64,000 nucleotides of DNA from Bog-756 sp963727955 (lineage in GTDB: Bacteria; Actinomycetota; Acidimicrobiia; Acidimicrobiales; RAAP-2), in NCBI GenBank assembly GCA_963727955.1, contig CAVSII010000010.1, forward strand, positions 1-64,000. The letters are read 5' to 3'. Under the pieces are notes generated by a model that saw only the letters and a list, made by a program, of their open reading frames with translations, ran no database searches and was not told the DNA's origin. This document shows, one piece after another, positions 8,917-17,422 of the stretch (the stretch's first letter is position 1; every line of letters starts with the position of its first letter). The translations under genes were made by a program, and so were the position numbers.

Positions 8917-9756
8917 TCACGCTCGATCGGGTGCGGCTGACGGAAACTGTGGCGGACGCCGGTCCCGCAGGGCAGCCACCCCCTCCTTGGCATCGGGCCC
9001 GAGGAACCCCAACATCTCGAGGGCCAGCGACTCGCCGAAGGTGGGCGAGGCTGCGCTCAACCACTGGTTCAGGGCCCGCTTGGTCCACTGGATGGCCGTC
9101 CGGCTGCCCGCCGCCAGCTGGACAGCCACCGCCAGTGCCTCCTCGAGCACCCGGTCCTCCGCCACGCAGCGCGTGACCAGACCGATCCGCTCCGCTTCCC
9201 TCCCGTCGATGAATTCGGCCGTCATCAAGAAGTACTTGGCTTTCGACAGGCCGCACAGAAGGGGCCAGATGAGGGCGGCGTGATCGCCGGCGGCGACGCC
9301 CAACCGGGCGTGGCCGTCGGACAGCCGGGCCGTCTCGCTGACGATGCTCACGTCGGAGAGCAAGGCCACGGCCAGCCCGGCCCCGACAGCCACCCCGTTG
9401 ACGGCGGCAACGATGGGTTTGACCGACCGGAGCATGGCCTCCACCAAGGCACCGGCGTCCCGCCACTGCTCGACGACGGCGGCGTGATCGGTCGTCATCC
9501 TCTCCACCATGGCCAGGTCGCCCCCGGCCGAAAAGGCCGTGCCGGCGCCGGTTATCACTGACACCGCCACCGAGTCGTCAGCGTCCACCACGGACCAAAC
9601 ATCGCCGAGCTCGCGGTGGAGCCGCTCGTTGGCCGCGTTGAGTACCTCCGGGCGGTCGATGGTGATGAGGAGCACACCTGGCTGAGGACGCTCGAACCGC
9701 AAGTGCTCGAAGTCGCCGAACGACCGGGCAGCGGCGACGGGCCGGTCGTCGGTCAT
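8917..9756 (-). CDS. Enoyl-CoA hydratase/isomerase family protein
   Basis: A 279-residue crotonase-fold protein. The two oxyanion-hole segments are clear: FSAGGDLAMVERM and NGVAVGAGLAVALLSDVSI. The second catalytic region, DGHARLGVAAGDHAALIWP, lacks the usual P-G-x-G-G and the canonical glutamate positions, so it may not be a simple hydratase; related proteins include isomerases and hydrolases. It would act on a CoA thioester in fatty-acid or similar catabolism. Its ATG overlaps the stop of the upstream methyltransferase gene (ATGA), so the two are probably translationally coupled. Confidence 0.88.
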   Translation of the reverse strand: MTDDRPVAAARSFGDFEHLRFERPQPGVLLITIDRPEVLNAANERLHRELGDVWSVVDADDSVAVSVITGAGTAFSAGGDLAMVERMTTDHAAVVEQWRDAGALVEAMLRSVKPIVAAVNGVAVGAGLAVALLSDVSIVSETARLSDGHARLGVAAGDHAALIWPLLCGLSKAKYFLMTAEFIDGREAERIGLVTRCVAEDRVLEEALAVAVQLAAGSRTAIQWTKRALNQWLSAASPTFGESLALEMLGFLGPDAKEGVAALRDRRPPQFPSAAPDRA

Positions 9757-10748
9757 GACTCGTACAGAGGATGGCGGAGCCCGAGCTCCACCAACGTTCG
9801 GTCGCCTAACCGTGGTTGGGCCAGATCATCGGGAGCGCCGTCGACCTTGAGGACATAAGCGTTCCAGAAAGGGGCCAGGCCGGCCGGTTCGATGTCGGCG
9901 TAGATGCGGCGCTCCACATCGGTACAGCGGGTGAAGCCGGCCCGGGCGAACTGCTCGGTCCACCACTCGAAAGCGGCGATGGTCAGGTGGCCCTCGACCA
10001 GATGACCTTCGGCGTCCACCGCCAGGTCGGCCTCCGGCACCGGACCGAGGTAGCCAGGCCCGAGACCCCGGTAATGGTCGACCCGCTCGGGGCGCACCTT
10101 CCCTTCGAAGTGCCCCTCGGCACCGGAGCGATTGGGCCCGAACGAGGGGATGGTGGCATACAGGTACCCGCCGCAGACCCGGTGCAGTTCGGCCAGGGCC
10201 TCCGGCACCCGGTCGGGCGGAAGATGCTCGAGAATCTCGAGGGCCGTCACCAGGGGGAAGGTGCGCGCCGGCCAGGGGAGCCCGGCGAACAGATTGGCCA
10301 CCCGAAGGTGGCCGACCGCACCGGGGGTGGCGTGGCTCACCGCGAACTCGCTCACATCACAGCCCTCGGCCTCCACCCCTCGCTCCCGCAGGACTTCGAC
10401 CAGGAAGCCGGTGGCACAGCCCACGTCGAGCGACGACTCGGCCCGAAAGTTCCTCCACAGCAGCCACCCGGCGATATCGGCATTGGAAGCCACCCGGTCA
10501 TAACGGGCGTAACCGGAGAGACCGGCACGGTCACCCAGCGGGTCACGGCCTTCGCCGAAATAACTGGCCCCGTAGGTGGCAGCCGGGTCGGCCTGGCCCA
10601 CCGCCGCCGTCTGTCCCTCTTCGGCGGCACGACTGAGCTCGCGGCCGGACACCGCCATCAGATGACGCCATTTGACATGACGTGTGGCCACGTGGACCAG
10701 GGCCCGACGCATGCCGTCGACGGCCGGACTCCATCGGGCGGTCGGCAT
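9753..10748 (-). CDS. SAM-dependent methyltransferase
   Basis: A class I methyltransferase of about 331 residues. Motif I is SLDVGCATGFLVEVLRERG, the acidic end of strand 2 is GCDVSEFAVSHA, and LVTALEILEHLPPDR is the post-I/motif IV segment typical of UbiE/methyltransferase-11 proteins. C-terminal to this is a long substrate region rich in aromatic residues. The start is uncertain: ATG 10748 is used, with ATG 10712 a good alternative. The 3' end overlaps the start of the enoyl-CoA hydratase gene by 4 bp. Substrate unknown; similar enzymes methylate sugars or small metabolites. Confidence 0.8.
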   Translation of the reverse strand: MPTARWSPAVDGMRRALVHVATRHVKWRHLMAVSGRELSRAAEEGQTAAVGQADPAATYGASYFGEGRDPLGDRAGLSGYARYDRVASNADIAGWLLWRNFRAESSLDVGCATGFLVEVLRERGVEAEGCDVSEFAVSHATPGAVGHLRVANLFAGLPWPARTFPLVTALEILEHLPPDRVPEALAELHRVCGGYLYATIPSFGPNRSGAEGHFEGKVRPERVDHYRGLGPGYLGPVPEADLAVDAEGHLVEGHLTIAAFEWWTEQFARAGFTRCTDVERRIYADIEPAGLAPFWNAYVLKVDGAPDDLAQPRLGDRTLVELGLRHPLYES

Positions 10749-10985
10749 CGACTGCGAGGTTAGCCGTGGCCTCAGCCGGCTCACGATCCCGACGCCGCCC
10801 CGGAAACGGGAACCATGCCGGTGCCAGTCGCTTAAAAACCCGAGAATTACCACTTTACGTGTGGTGTTCAGCACTCTTTGCGGTTATTGTTGCAAAAGAG
10901 AGATCTCGATCACAGGACATCCGACAGGACGTCCCGCAGGGGGCAGGTGATGGCCATGAGACGCCGGTCCTCGGGAGGATCAGCC

Positions 10986-11996
10986 ATGGAGAACCAGAAC
11001 GGAACGGTGGACCGGATGGTGGAGCAGCTAACCGATCCCCGTGACTTTGCCACCCCGGTGACCACAACCGAGCCCCTTTCCTCCATCGGTACCTACGCCA
11101 CCAAGGGCAACTCCTCCGAGGTCACCGACGTACCGGACGAAGCCCCGCCCGACTCGTTGTCCGGCTCCCTCTCGGTGTTCGCTCTCTCCGACGTCCTTAC
11201 CCTTCTGGCCGCCACTACCCAGACCGGCGAACTGCTGGTGGTGGGCGACGCGGCACAAGGGAGGCTCTGGTTCGACCAGGGCGACCTGGTCGACGCCGAG
11301 GTCGGAACGACGACGACCGTCAACCAAGCCTTCTTCGAACTGGCATGCGTCACCGGGGGGTGGTTCTCGTTCATCTCGGGACTCCTCTCGGACGACCGCT
11401 CCTCCTCCAACGGAGGCCCATCGGGTACGCCAATACAGGTAGCGACCATCCTCGCCGAGGTCGGTCCTCAGGTGGAGGAGTGGCGGACCATCCGCCAGCT
11501 CCTGCCCCTCGAGGCCATCGTCACCCTGTCCCCCGAACCACCGGGCGAGGACGTGCGGATTCGGAACGATCAGTGGCGGGTTCTGACCCGGGTCGGCACC
11601 AGCGGCCATTCCGTCAAGTCAGTGCTGGACACCATCGGCGGGGATCAGATCGTCGGGCTGCGAACTCTCCGCGATCTCCATACTGCCGGACTCATCGACC
11701 TCGAGGTCACTCCGGGCACGGCCGCACCCGTCGACACCGTGCTTCCGGACTCCCCGCTGGGGGCCGACGACAGCGCCGCCTCCACCCCGGCGCCACCACC
11801 TTCCCTCGTCACCGCCACCGATTCGGTGGCCGACGACCTCGGGTCGGTCCCGCCGCCCCAACCGGAGAACGGCGAAACGGAAGACACCGGCGCCACCAAA
11901 CTGGCCGAGGTCACCATCATGCCGCCTCCCATCGCCGCCGATCCATGGGCACCGGTTGTCGTGCCCACAGAGGCGGAAGGAGACGGGGTGGCCTGA
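10986..11996 (+). CDS. DUF4388 (PATAN-like) domain protein
   Basis: A 336-residue protein starting at ATG 10986 with GGGAGGA eight bases upstream; in-frame ATGs at 10950 and 10956 are alternatives. Residues about 55-135 (LSGSLSVFALSDVLTLLAAT...TGELLVVG...GRLWFDQGDLVDAEVG) match DUF4388, a domain found in gliding and signalling proteins and in response regulators, often linked to polarity or small GTPases. A winged-helix-like segment (VLTRVGTSGHSVKSVLDTIG) follows, then a long Pro/Thr-rich disordered tail. No partner kinase or GTPase adjoins it. Function unknown, probably regulatory. Confidence 0.75.
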   Translation: MENQNGTVDRMVEQLTDPRDFATPVTTTEPLSSIGTYATKGNSSEVTDVPDEAPPDSLSGSLSVFALSDVLTLLAATTQTGELLVVGDAAQGRLWFDQGDLVDAEVGTTTTVNQAFFELACVTGGWFSFISGLLSDDRSSSNGGPSGTPIQVATILAEVGPQVEEWRTIRQLLPLEAIVTLSPEPPGEDVRIRNDQWRVLTRVGTSGHSVKSVLDTIGGDQIVGLRTLRDLHTAGLIDLEVTPGTAAPVDTVLPDSPLGADDSAASTPAPPPSLVTATDSVADDLGSVPPPQPENGETEDTGATKLAEVTIMPPPIAADPWAPVVVPTEAEGDGVA

Positions 11997-12071
11997 GAGG
12001 AGGTAGGAGGCGAGAAGGCGTACCGCGTCCCCCCACGGCACGCCGCTCCGAACTCCACGCCTCTCGACGGA

Positions 12072-12109
12072 GATGACCACACCGGCCTGCCCAGGTCGGT
12101 GTGGTCATC
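12072..12109. terminator. Bidirectional hairpin between convergent genes
   Basis: A perfect 13-bp stem, GATGACCACACCG paired with CGGTGTGGTCATC, encloses a 12-nt loop. It lies between the DUF4388 gene (plus) and the DUF4190 gene (minus), overlapping the latter's stop codon. It has no long T-run, but its placement fits a shared transcription end. Confidence 0.6.
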
Positions 12110-12737
12110 GACCCCTCCTCGTCTCAGCCGTGGTGTGGAAGTTGACGCAGTTCACACCTTGACAGTGGTTGTGGACGGCGGCCACCACGACGGCGATGGC
12201 GATCAGGCTCACCAATCCGATGACAATGCCGGCCAGGGCCAGCCCTTTGCCCTTCTGCGTCCCGCCTGATCGCTTGATCTGGTAGCGGGCCACGAACCCG
12301 AAGACGACAGCCAGTACGGCACCGATCCCGTAGAGCCGGAAGAACAGCGAGCACACGAAAGAGGCCACGGCCAGACCATTTGTCCTGGGCACCGGCGCAT
12401 ATCCGTAGGCCGGATAGGCGGGCGGATACCCGTGGCCCCAGCCCGGCGGGGCCGTCGGTGGGCCGTATGGCGGCGGTGCCGGGGGGACGCCACCAGGAGC
12501 CGACATCGGGGGGTACCCGTAGGAGGGGTAGGCCGAGGTTGTAGCCGGTCCGACCGGTGGTGCGGAGGGCGCGCCCACGGGGTCGGCCTCACCGGGCCCG
12601 AACGGCCCGGCCGGCGGTGGAGCGGGGTCGACCACACCTGGCGACTGCTGAGGGGAGTACCACTTGCCGTCCGAGGCCAGCCACCATCCGGTCCTTGCGA
12701 AACATCGCTCACCCGAACCCCTTCCTCGTGGGCCCAA
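12105..12737 (-). CDS. DUF4190 membrane protein with N-terminal GWW motif
   Basis: A protein of up to 210 residues. It opens with GWWLASDGKWYSP, a short motif common at the N-termini of actinobacterial membrane proteins. A Pro/Tyr/Gly-rich linker follows (residues about 28-115), then DUF4190: NGLAVASFVCSLFFRLYGIGAVLAVVFGFVA (two membrane spans), the loop RYQIKRSGGTQKGKGLALAG, and a third span. The start is uncertain: TTG 12737 is the only upstream option in frame, and no strong ribosome site is seen. Function unknown; DUF4190 proteins are often placed next to secretion or envelope genes. Confidence 0.75.
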   Translation of the reverse strand: MGPRGRGSGERCFARTGWWLASDGKWYSPQQSPGVVDPAPPPAGPFGPGEADPVGAPSAPPVGPATTSAYPSYGYPPMSAPGGVPPAPPPYGPPTAPPGWGHGYPPAYPAYGYAPVPRTNGLAVASFVCSLFFRLYGIGAVLAVVFGFVARYQIKRSGGTQKGKGLALAGIVIGLVSLIAIAVVVAAVHNHCQGVNCVNFHTTAETRRGR

Positions 12738-12774
12738 CCCTGAGATTACCCGGCGGCCAGTCTCGCCACCAGGA

Positions 12775-13392
12775 TCACGCCGACCTCCCTGTCCCTGCGA
12801 GCAGTGCCGACAGCGCCCGGAATGCGCGTCCCCGATGCGAGATCCGGTGCTTCTCCTCGCTGCTCATTTGAGCGAACGTGTCGCCGTCGCCGTCGTCAGG
12901 AGCAAATACCGGGTCATAGCCGAACCCCGACCGGCCCACGGCTTCGGAAGTGATGACGCCGGTCACCTCACCGGACGCCCACACGTCATCGCCGTCGGGA
13001 TAGGCCACCAGGGCGACAGTTCGGAATACGGCGGAACGCCGTGCCGGCGTGAGGGCGCCCACCCGGGCCAGTTCCTCCAGCAGCTTGGCCACGTTGTCGG
13101 CGTACGTGGCATGGTCGCCGGCGAACCGGGCCGAGTAGACCCCGGGCGCCCCACCCAGAGCCGCCACCTCGAGTCCGGTGTCGTCGGCCACGGCCGGCAG
13201 CCCGGTGGCTGCCACCAGGGCGCGGGCCTTGAGCCGAGCGTTGTCCACCAGGGTGTCCCCTGTCTCCTCCACGTCCGGCACCGAGGGAGGCCGGGGCAGA
13301 AGGACCACGCCGGGGACTGTCTTGAGAATGGTCGTGATTTCCTTCGCCTTGTCCGGATTGGCCGTGGCCAGGACCAGACGGAACTCGTCCAT
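12775..13392 (-). CDS. rdgB: RdgB/HAM1 non-canonical purine NTP pyrophosphatase
   Basis: A 205-residue housecleaning enzyme that hydrolyses dITP, XTP and ITP to monophosphates, keeping them out of DNA and RNA. The substrate loop LVLATANPDKAKEI is at the N-terminus, followed by ARLKARAL, the metal site VADDTGLEV, GGAPGVYSARF, and the C-terminal SGFGYDPVF and SSEEKHRISHRGRAF signatures. ATG 13392 is chosen because the family N-terminus starts there. It follows rph by 4 bp, completing a minus-strand housekeeping run. Confidence 0.95.
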   Translation of the reverse strand: MDEFRLVLATANPDKAKEITTILKTVPGVVLLPRPPSVPDVEETGDTLVDNARLKARALVAATGLPAVADDTGLEVAALGGAPGVYSARFAGDHATYADNVAKLLEELARVGALTPARRSAVFRTVALVAYPDGDDVWASGEVTGVITSEAVGRSGFGYDPVFAPDDGDGDTFAQMSSEEKHRISHRGRAFRALSALLAGTGRSA

Positions 13393-13396
13393 CCTT

Positions 13397-14161
13397 CTAG
13401 CGCGGGGGTGGCGGTTCGGCCAGGACGGCAGCCTGGACTTCCAACAGCTGGGCGATCCCGTGCTCGGCCAGGCCGAGCATCTCGTCCAGTTCGCCCCGGG
13501 TGAAAGGCATGCCCTCTGCCGTCCCCTGCACCTCCACAAAGCGACCCGATGACGTCATGACCACGTTCATGTCGACCTCGGCCCGGCTGTCCTCCTCATA
13601 GGGAAGATCGAGCATGCACGCCCCATCGACAATGCCCACGGAAACGGCGGCCACTGCTTCGCTCAGCGGATTGGCCCGGAGGGTTCCCTTCTGGACAAGT
13701 CGGGTGAAGGCATCGTGGAGAGCCACATATCCGCCGCAGACCGACGCTGTACGGGTCCCCCCGTCGGCCTGGAGTACATCGCAGTCCACGGTCACCTGCA
13801 GCTCCCCCAAGGCCACCATGTCGCAGACCGAGCGCAGCGAGCGGCCGATCAGGCGCTGGATCTCCTGGGTACGACCAGATTGCTTGCCCTTGGCCGCCTC
13901 GCGGGTCACACGCTCACCCGTCGATCCGGGTAGAAGCGAGTATTCGGCGGTCACCCAGCCCTTGCCACTCCCCCGCATCCACGGCGGGACCCGATCCTCG
14001 ACCGACGCCGTGCAGAGAACCCGCGTCCGGCCCATTGACACCAGTACCGAACCAGGCGCGAACACGGTGAAGTCACGCTCGAATGAAGCTGACCTCATCT
14101 CCTCGATGCTGCGTCCGTCGGCTCGGTGGGTGGGCCGAGCAACCCGTTGTGTTCCGCTCAC
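13397..14161 (-). CDS. rph: Ribonuclease PH
   Basis: A 254-residue phosphorolytic 3'-5' exoribonuclease that trims tRNA 3' ends. It matches the family throughout: HRADGRSIEEMRSASFER near the N-terminus, GSVLVSMGRTRVLCTASVED, SLLPGSTGERVTREAAKGKQ, GRTQEIQRLIGRSLR, and DCDVLQADGGTRTASVCGG. The GTG start at 14161 overlaps the stop codon of the upstream MBL gene by 4 bp (GTGA), which supports it over the internal ATGs. It is followed closely by rdgB, a pairing conserved in actinobacteria. Confidence 0.95.
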   Translation of the reverse strand: MSGTQRVARPTHRADGRSIEEMRSASFERDFTVFAPGSVLVSMGRTRVLCTASVEDRVPPWMRGSGKGWVTAEYSLLPGSTGERVTREAAKGKQSGRTQEIQRLIGRSLRSVCDMVALGELQVTVDCDVLQADGGTRTASVCGGYVALHDAFTRLVQKGTLRANPLSEAVAAVSVGIVDGACMLDLPYEEDSRAEVDMNVVMTSSGRFVEVQGTAEGMPFTRGELDEMLGLAEHGIAQLLEVQAAVLAEPPPPR

Positions 14162-14931
14162 AGTATGAATTCCTTTCCAATTCCAGCCTGCTCCACGTGC
14201 CCCCCGAATGACTCCTCCGCCTCCTCGACCACCTGAACGGGATCGATGGTCGGCCACCGGTGGGTGATGACCAGCCGACCGGCTTCAGCCCGTCGTGCCT
14301 GCTCACCCGCTTGTCGTCCGCTCATGTGACCAGCGGTCCCTTCATGATCGACGGTGTAGGTGGCCTCCGACAGCAACAGGTCCAAACCGACCCCGAGCTC
14401 GTCCAGGGACCAGCCCGGACCAGTGTCGGCAGAGTACCCCAGGCTTCGGCCACCGCCGTCGATCCGCATGGCCAGGGTCTCGAAGCTGTGATCGGTCCGG
14501 TGGAAAGAGACGGAGACCTCGCCGACCTGGGCGACGGCCCCATCTGACACCTCGTGCCACGTCAGTGTGGCCGAGTCACCCAGGAGCGATCGTTCGACGA
14601 CGGCAGCCGGAGCGTAGACAGGAAGCCCGGTCCGCTCCAGGACCAGATGGGCGTGCGTGGTCAGAGCATGGATGTCGAGCCAATGGTCGGGGTGGTGATG
14701 GGAGAGGACCACGGCATCGATGAGGGAGGGATCCAGCCACCGCTGCAGGTTGGCGAAAGAACCCGGTCCGGCATCCACGAGGAGGCGGGTGGCGCCGCAG
14801 ACGACCAGATAACCGCTCCCGGCGCCGGCCGGCCCGGTCCAGCTACCGTCGCAGCCGGCCACCACCACGGACAGTCCGGAGGCAGCGGTCTTGTCGCCCG
14901 GGCCCGACGACTCCCCCGCGGCCGGAACCAT
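14158..14931 (-). CDS. MBL-fold hydrolase (Rv1339-like)
   Basis: A 257-residue metallo-beta-lactamase-fold protein. Motif II is LSHHHPDHWLD (H-x-H-x-D-H), the strand LVDAGPGSFANL precedes it, and later metal positions occur in HRTDHSFE, YSADTGPG and THRWPT. The gene order next to rph and rdgB matches mycobacterial Rv1339, whose product has been described as an atypical class II cyclic-AMP phosphodiesterase. A nucleotide phosphodiesterase role is therefore plausible but inferred from order and fold. It lies 35 bp after cysM and overlaps rph. Confidence 0.85.
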   Translation of the reverse strand: MVPAAGESSGPGDKTAASGLSVVVAGCDGSWTGPAGAGSGYLVVCGATRLLVDAGPGSFANLQRWLDPSLIDAVVLSHHHPDHWLDIHALTTHAHLVLERTGLPVYAPAAVVERSLLGDSATLTWHEVSDGAVAQVGEVSVSFHRTDHSFETLAMRIDGGGRSLGYSADTGPGWSLDELGVGLDLLLSEATYTVDHEGTAGHMSGRQAGEQARRAEAGRLVITHRWPTIDPVQVVEEAEESFGGHVEQAGIGKEFIL

Positions 14932-14966
14932 CCGTGCAGGTTAGAGGCCCTGCCTTGGCCGGACCA

Positions 14967-15914
14967 TCAGAAGTAGGTGATGCGGGTGGCCCGTTCCTCG
15001 ACCACGTCGAGATCGTCGGTCCACGCTCCCGTGGACAGGTACTTCCACCCACCGTCGGCCGACACCACCACGATCGTTCCCTCGTCGAGGGTGTCGGCTG
15101 TCTTGGCCGCCCCGGCCAAGGCCGCCCCGGACGAAAGGCCGGCAAAAATTCCCACATCACTCAGACGGCGGGTCCACTCGATGGACTCGCGGGGACGGAC
15201 GATGCGCTTGCCGTCGAGAAGCTCACGACCCCCGTTGTCGATGAAGATCGGCGGGATGTAACCGTCGTCCAGATTCCGCAGCCCGTCGACGATCTCGCCG
15301 GCGGGCGGCTCGACGGCCAATACCTTGACCGCAGGATTCTTTTCCTTCAGAAAGCGGCCCACTCCGAGCAGCGTTCCCGAGGTCCCCAATCCGGCCACGA
15401 AGTGCGAGACCTCCGGACAGTCCCGCCAGATCTCGGGACCCGTCCCCTCGTAATGAGCCTTGGGATTGGCAGCGTTGGCGTACTGGTAGAGAAACACCCA
15501 CTCGGGGTGCTCGGCGGCCAGCGCCTGGGCCCGACGCACGGCACCGTTGGAGCCCTCGGGGCCGGGCGAGTCGATGATCTCCGCACCCCACACCTCGAGC
15601 AACTGGCGACGCTCCACCGAGACGTTGGTGGCCAGGACCACCTTCAGCCGGTAGCCCTTCACCTTGCAGACCATGGCCATGCCGATGCCTGTGTTACCCG
15701 AGGATGGCTCGATGAGCGTCTGACCGGGTGCCAGGAGGCCCTCCTTCTCCGCCGTCTCGATCATGGACAGAGCTATCCGGTCCTTGACCGAGCCGCCCGG
15801 GTTCTGGCCCTCCAGCTTGATCAGGATGCTCACCCCGGGATTGGGGCTCAACGAGCTGATGTCGACCAGCGGCGTGTTCCCGATCAGCTCCAGAACGGAG
15901 CTGAAGCGAGTCAT
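14967..15914 (-). CDS. cysM: CysO-dependent cysteine synthase (CysM type)
   Basis: A 315-residue fold-type II PLP enzyme. Lys44 in NPGGSVKDR is the Schiff-base lysine, PSSGNTGIGMAM is the substrate loop, and GLGTSGTLLGVG binds the PLP phosphate. The mycobacterial CysM uses O-phosphoserine and the thiocarboxylated carrier CysO as sulfur donor; that assignment here rests on the adjacent cysO and mec genes. The ATG overlaps the cysO stop codon (ATGA), so the two are translated together. The C-terminal tail (ERATRITYF) is short, as in CysM. Confidence 0.92.
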   Translation of the reverse strand: MTRFSSVLELIGNTPLVDISSLSPNPGVSILIKLEGQNPGGSVKDRIALSMIETAEKEGLLAPGQTLIEPSSGNTGIGMAMVCKVKGYRLKVVLATNVSVERRQLLEVWGAEIIDSPGPEGSNGAVRRAQALAAEHPEWVFLYQYANAANPKAHYEGTGPEIWRDCPEVSHFVAGLGTSGTLLGVGRFLKEKNPAVKVLAVEPPAGEIVDGLRNLDDGYIPPIFIDNGGRELLDGKRIVRPRESIEWTRRLSDVGIFAGLSSGAALAGAAKTADTLDEGTIVVVSADGGWKYLSTGAWTDDLDVVEERATRITYF

Positions 15915-16249
15915 GGTGAGGGGTGGGCGGCGGCCGCGACGACGGTAGAGACAACGCAGACGGGGACGGCACCGCCGGCCACCGCAGGCAGGATCGAGAT
16001 CTCGTCGGCGTCCCCTACCGGTGTGTCCAGCGCTGACAGATAGCGCACGTCGTCATCGTTGAGGTACACGTTGACGAACTTGTGGAGGGCGCCGTCCTCC
16101 CCGATCACCTGCCCGGACAAACCGGGGTATTCGCCCACCAGCGCCACCAGGACTTGCCCGACGGTCGATCCCTCGGCGGACACCGTCTTCGCTCCTCCGG
16201 CGTGTGAGCGCAGGACAGTCGGCAAGTTGACTTGGACGGGCACGGGCAC
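15911..16249 (-). CDS. cysO: CysO-like sulfur carrier with C-terminal extension
   Basis: A ubiquitin-like ThiS/MoaD-fold protein of 112 residues. Core features are the N-terminal strand VQVNLPTVL, KFVNVYLNDDDVRYL, and ISILPAVAGG, where the Gly-Gly would be activated and thiocarboxylated. Unlike the mycobacterial protein, which ends at Gly-Gly, this one continues for 19 residues (AVPVCVVSTVVAAAAHPSP) before its stop, which overlaps the cysM start. The extension would have to be removed before the carrier could work. GTG 16249 is given; GTG 16243 is better placed relative to AGGAG. Family call is solid. Confidence 0.88.
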   Translation of the reverse strand: MPVPVQVNLPTVLRSHAGGAKTVSAEGSTVGQVLVALVGEYPGLSGQVIGEDGALHKFVNVYLNDDDVRYLSALDTPVGDADEISILPAVAGGAVPVCVVSTVVAAAAHPSP

Positions 16250-16320
16250 TCCTGGGTCCGGGTCGCACAGCCCGGCCCGCTAGGGCGCACAGGCGAATGC
16301 TGACTAGTTGGGTTGGGATT

Positions 16321-16728
16321 TTACCTTGGCCACAGCCTCACCGGTTCCTCGGCGATTGTGCCATCCATGATCCGGTAGCTTCGCACCGCCGGCTCGATGT
16401 CCCGCAGGGACACCAGAACGTAGTGCCACGCGGGGTCGGGGGCCTGGGCCACATCGGTGGGTGAGGGGTAGGCCTCGGAGTGGGTATGGGAGTGGAAAAC
16501 CCCGATGATGGACAGGCCGGCGGCCTCGGCGTCACGGTCGGCCCGGAGGTAGTCCTTGGGGTCGACCGTGTAGAGCTTGGCTGATGCCGCCAAATTGCGG
16601 GTCGGGTAGCAGGTGACGGCCTCACCGTTGGCCAGATCGCCGCCGAGGAGACCGCAGGCTTCCTCGGGAAGTCCGGTCAGGCAGTGGGCCACCATCTGGT
16701 CGTGAACCAGTTTGGGGAGGATGAGCAT
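16321..16728 (-). CDS. mec: Mec-type JAMM metalloprotease (M67)
   Basis: A 135-residue zinc peptidase of the JAB1/MPN/Mov34 type. The JAMM motif is complete: Glu in PEEACGLLGG, then HSHTHSEAYPSPTD giving H-x-H, Ser and Asp. In mycobacteria Mec cleaves cysteine from CysO-cysteine, regenerating CysO. It is the first gene of the minus-strand mec-cysO-cysM run, 71 bp ahead of cysO, and is divergent from smpB with 59 bp between start codons, so that interval should hold both promoters. Confidence 0.92.
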   Translation of the reverse strand: MLILPKLVHDQMVAHCLTGLPEEACGLLGGDLANGEAVTCYPTRNLAASAKLYTVDPKDYLRADRDAEAAGLSIIGVFHSHTHSEAYPSPTDVAQAPDPAWHYVLVSLRDIEPAVRSYRIMDGTIAEEPVRLWPR

Positions 16729-16787
16729 GGTGCCCCGAACGCTAATTGAAGCTGGGCGGGCGGCGGCAGACTACCGTCGAAGTGGCT

Positions 16788-17321
16788 ATGACCGCCGCAC
16801 GCAAGAAGACCACGGCCGAACACCGGCCCCCCGCCGGAGGTCGAGCGCCGGAGGCCAACCGGATCGTCGCTTCCAACCGCCGGGCTCGCCACGATTACGA
16901 GATCCTGGACACGGCCGAGTGCGGAATCGTCCTCCAGGGCTCGGAGGTCAAATCGCTTCGAGCCGGTCGGATCGCCCTTCAGGACGCCTATGCCCGTATC
17001 GTGGACGGTGAGATGTGGCTTTTCGGGGTGCACATTCCGCCCTACGCCCAGGCCAACGGGTTCGGCGCCCACGAGCCGGACCGCCGGCGCAAGCTGCTCC
17101 TCCACCGCCGCCAGATCGACGAATGGATGGGCCGGAGTCAGCAGCAGTCGCTGACCCTGGTTCCGTTGTCGATCTATTTCAAAGACGGCAGGGCCAAGGT
17201 TGAATTGGCCCTGGCCCGGGGTCGCCGTCAGTACGACAAGCGGCAGGCCATTGCCAAACGGGACGCCAACCGTGAGGCGGCCCGGGAGGCCCGTGCCGCC
17301 TCACGAGGATCCGATCGCTGA
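16788..17321 (+). CDS. smpB: SsrA-binding protein SmpB
   Basis: A 177-residue tmRNA-binding protein needed for trans-translation. The family core begins at NRRARHDYEILDTAECGIVL and continues through GSEVKSLRAG, AYARIVDGEMWL, RKLLLHRRQIDEW, and LTLVPLSIYFKDGRAKVELALARGR. It ends with the basic tail KRQAIAKRDANREAAR that contacts the ribosome. It carries about 25 extra N-terminal residues (TAARKKTTAEHR...), common in actinobacteria. Its partner ssrA lies 100 bp downstream on the same strand. Confidence 0.96.
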   Translation: MTAARKKTTAEHRPPAGGRAPEANRIVASNRRARHDYEILDTAECGIVLQGSEVKSLRAGRIALQDAYARIVDGEMWLFGVHIPPYAQANGFGAHEPDRRRKLLLHRRQIDEWMGRSQQQSLTLVPLSIYFKDGRAKVELALARGRRQYDKRQAIAKRDANREAAREARAASRGSDR

Positions 17322-17422
17322 TCGACGAACCGGGTCCGTCTGACCGAGCTGACGGATCGGGCCAACCCTGGCGGTAGGATGGTGCGTCGGTCGGGCACCG
17401 GGTCCTGCCGTCGGATTACCCA

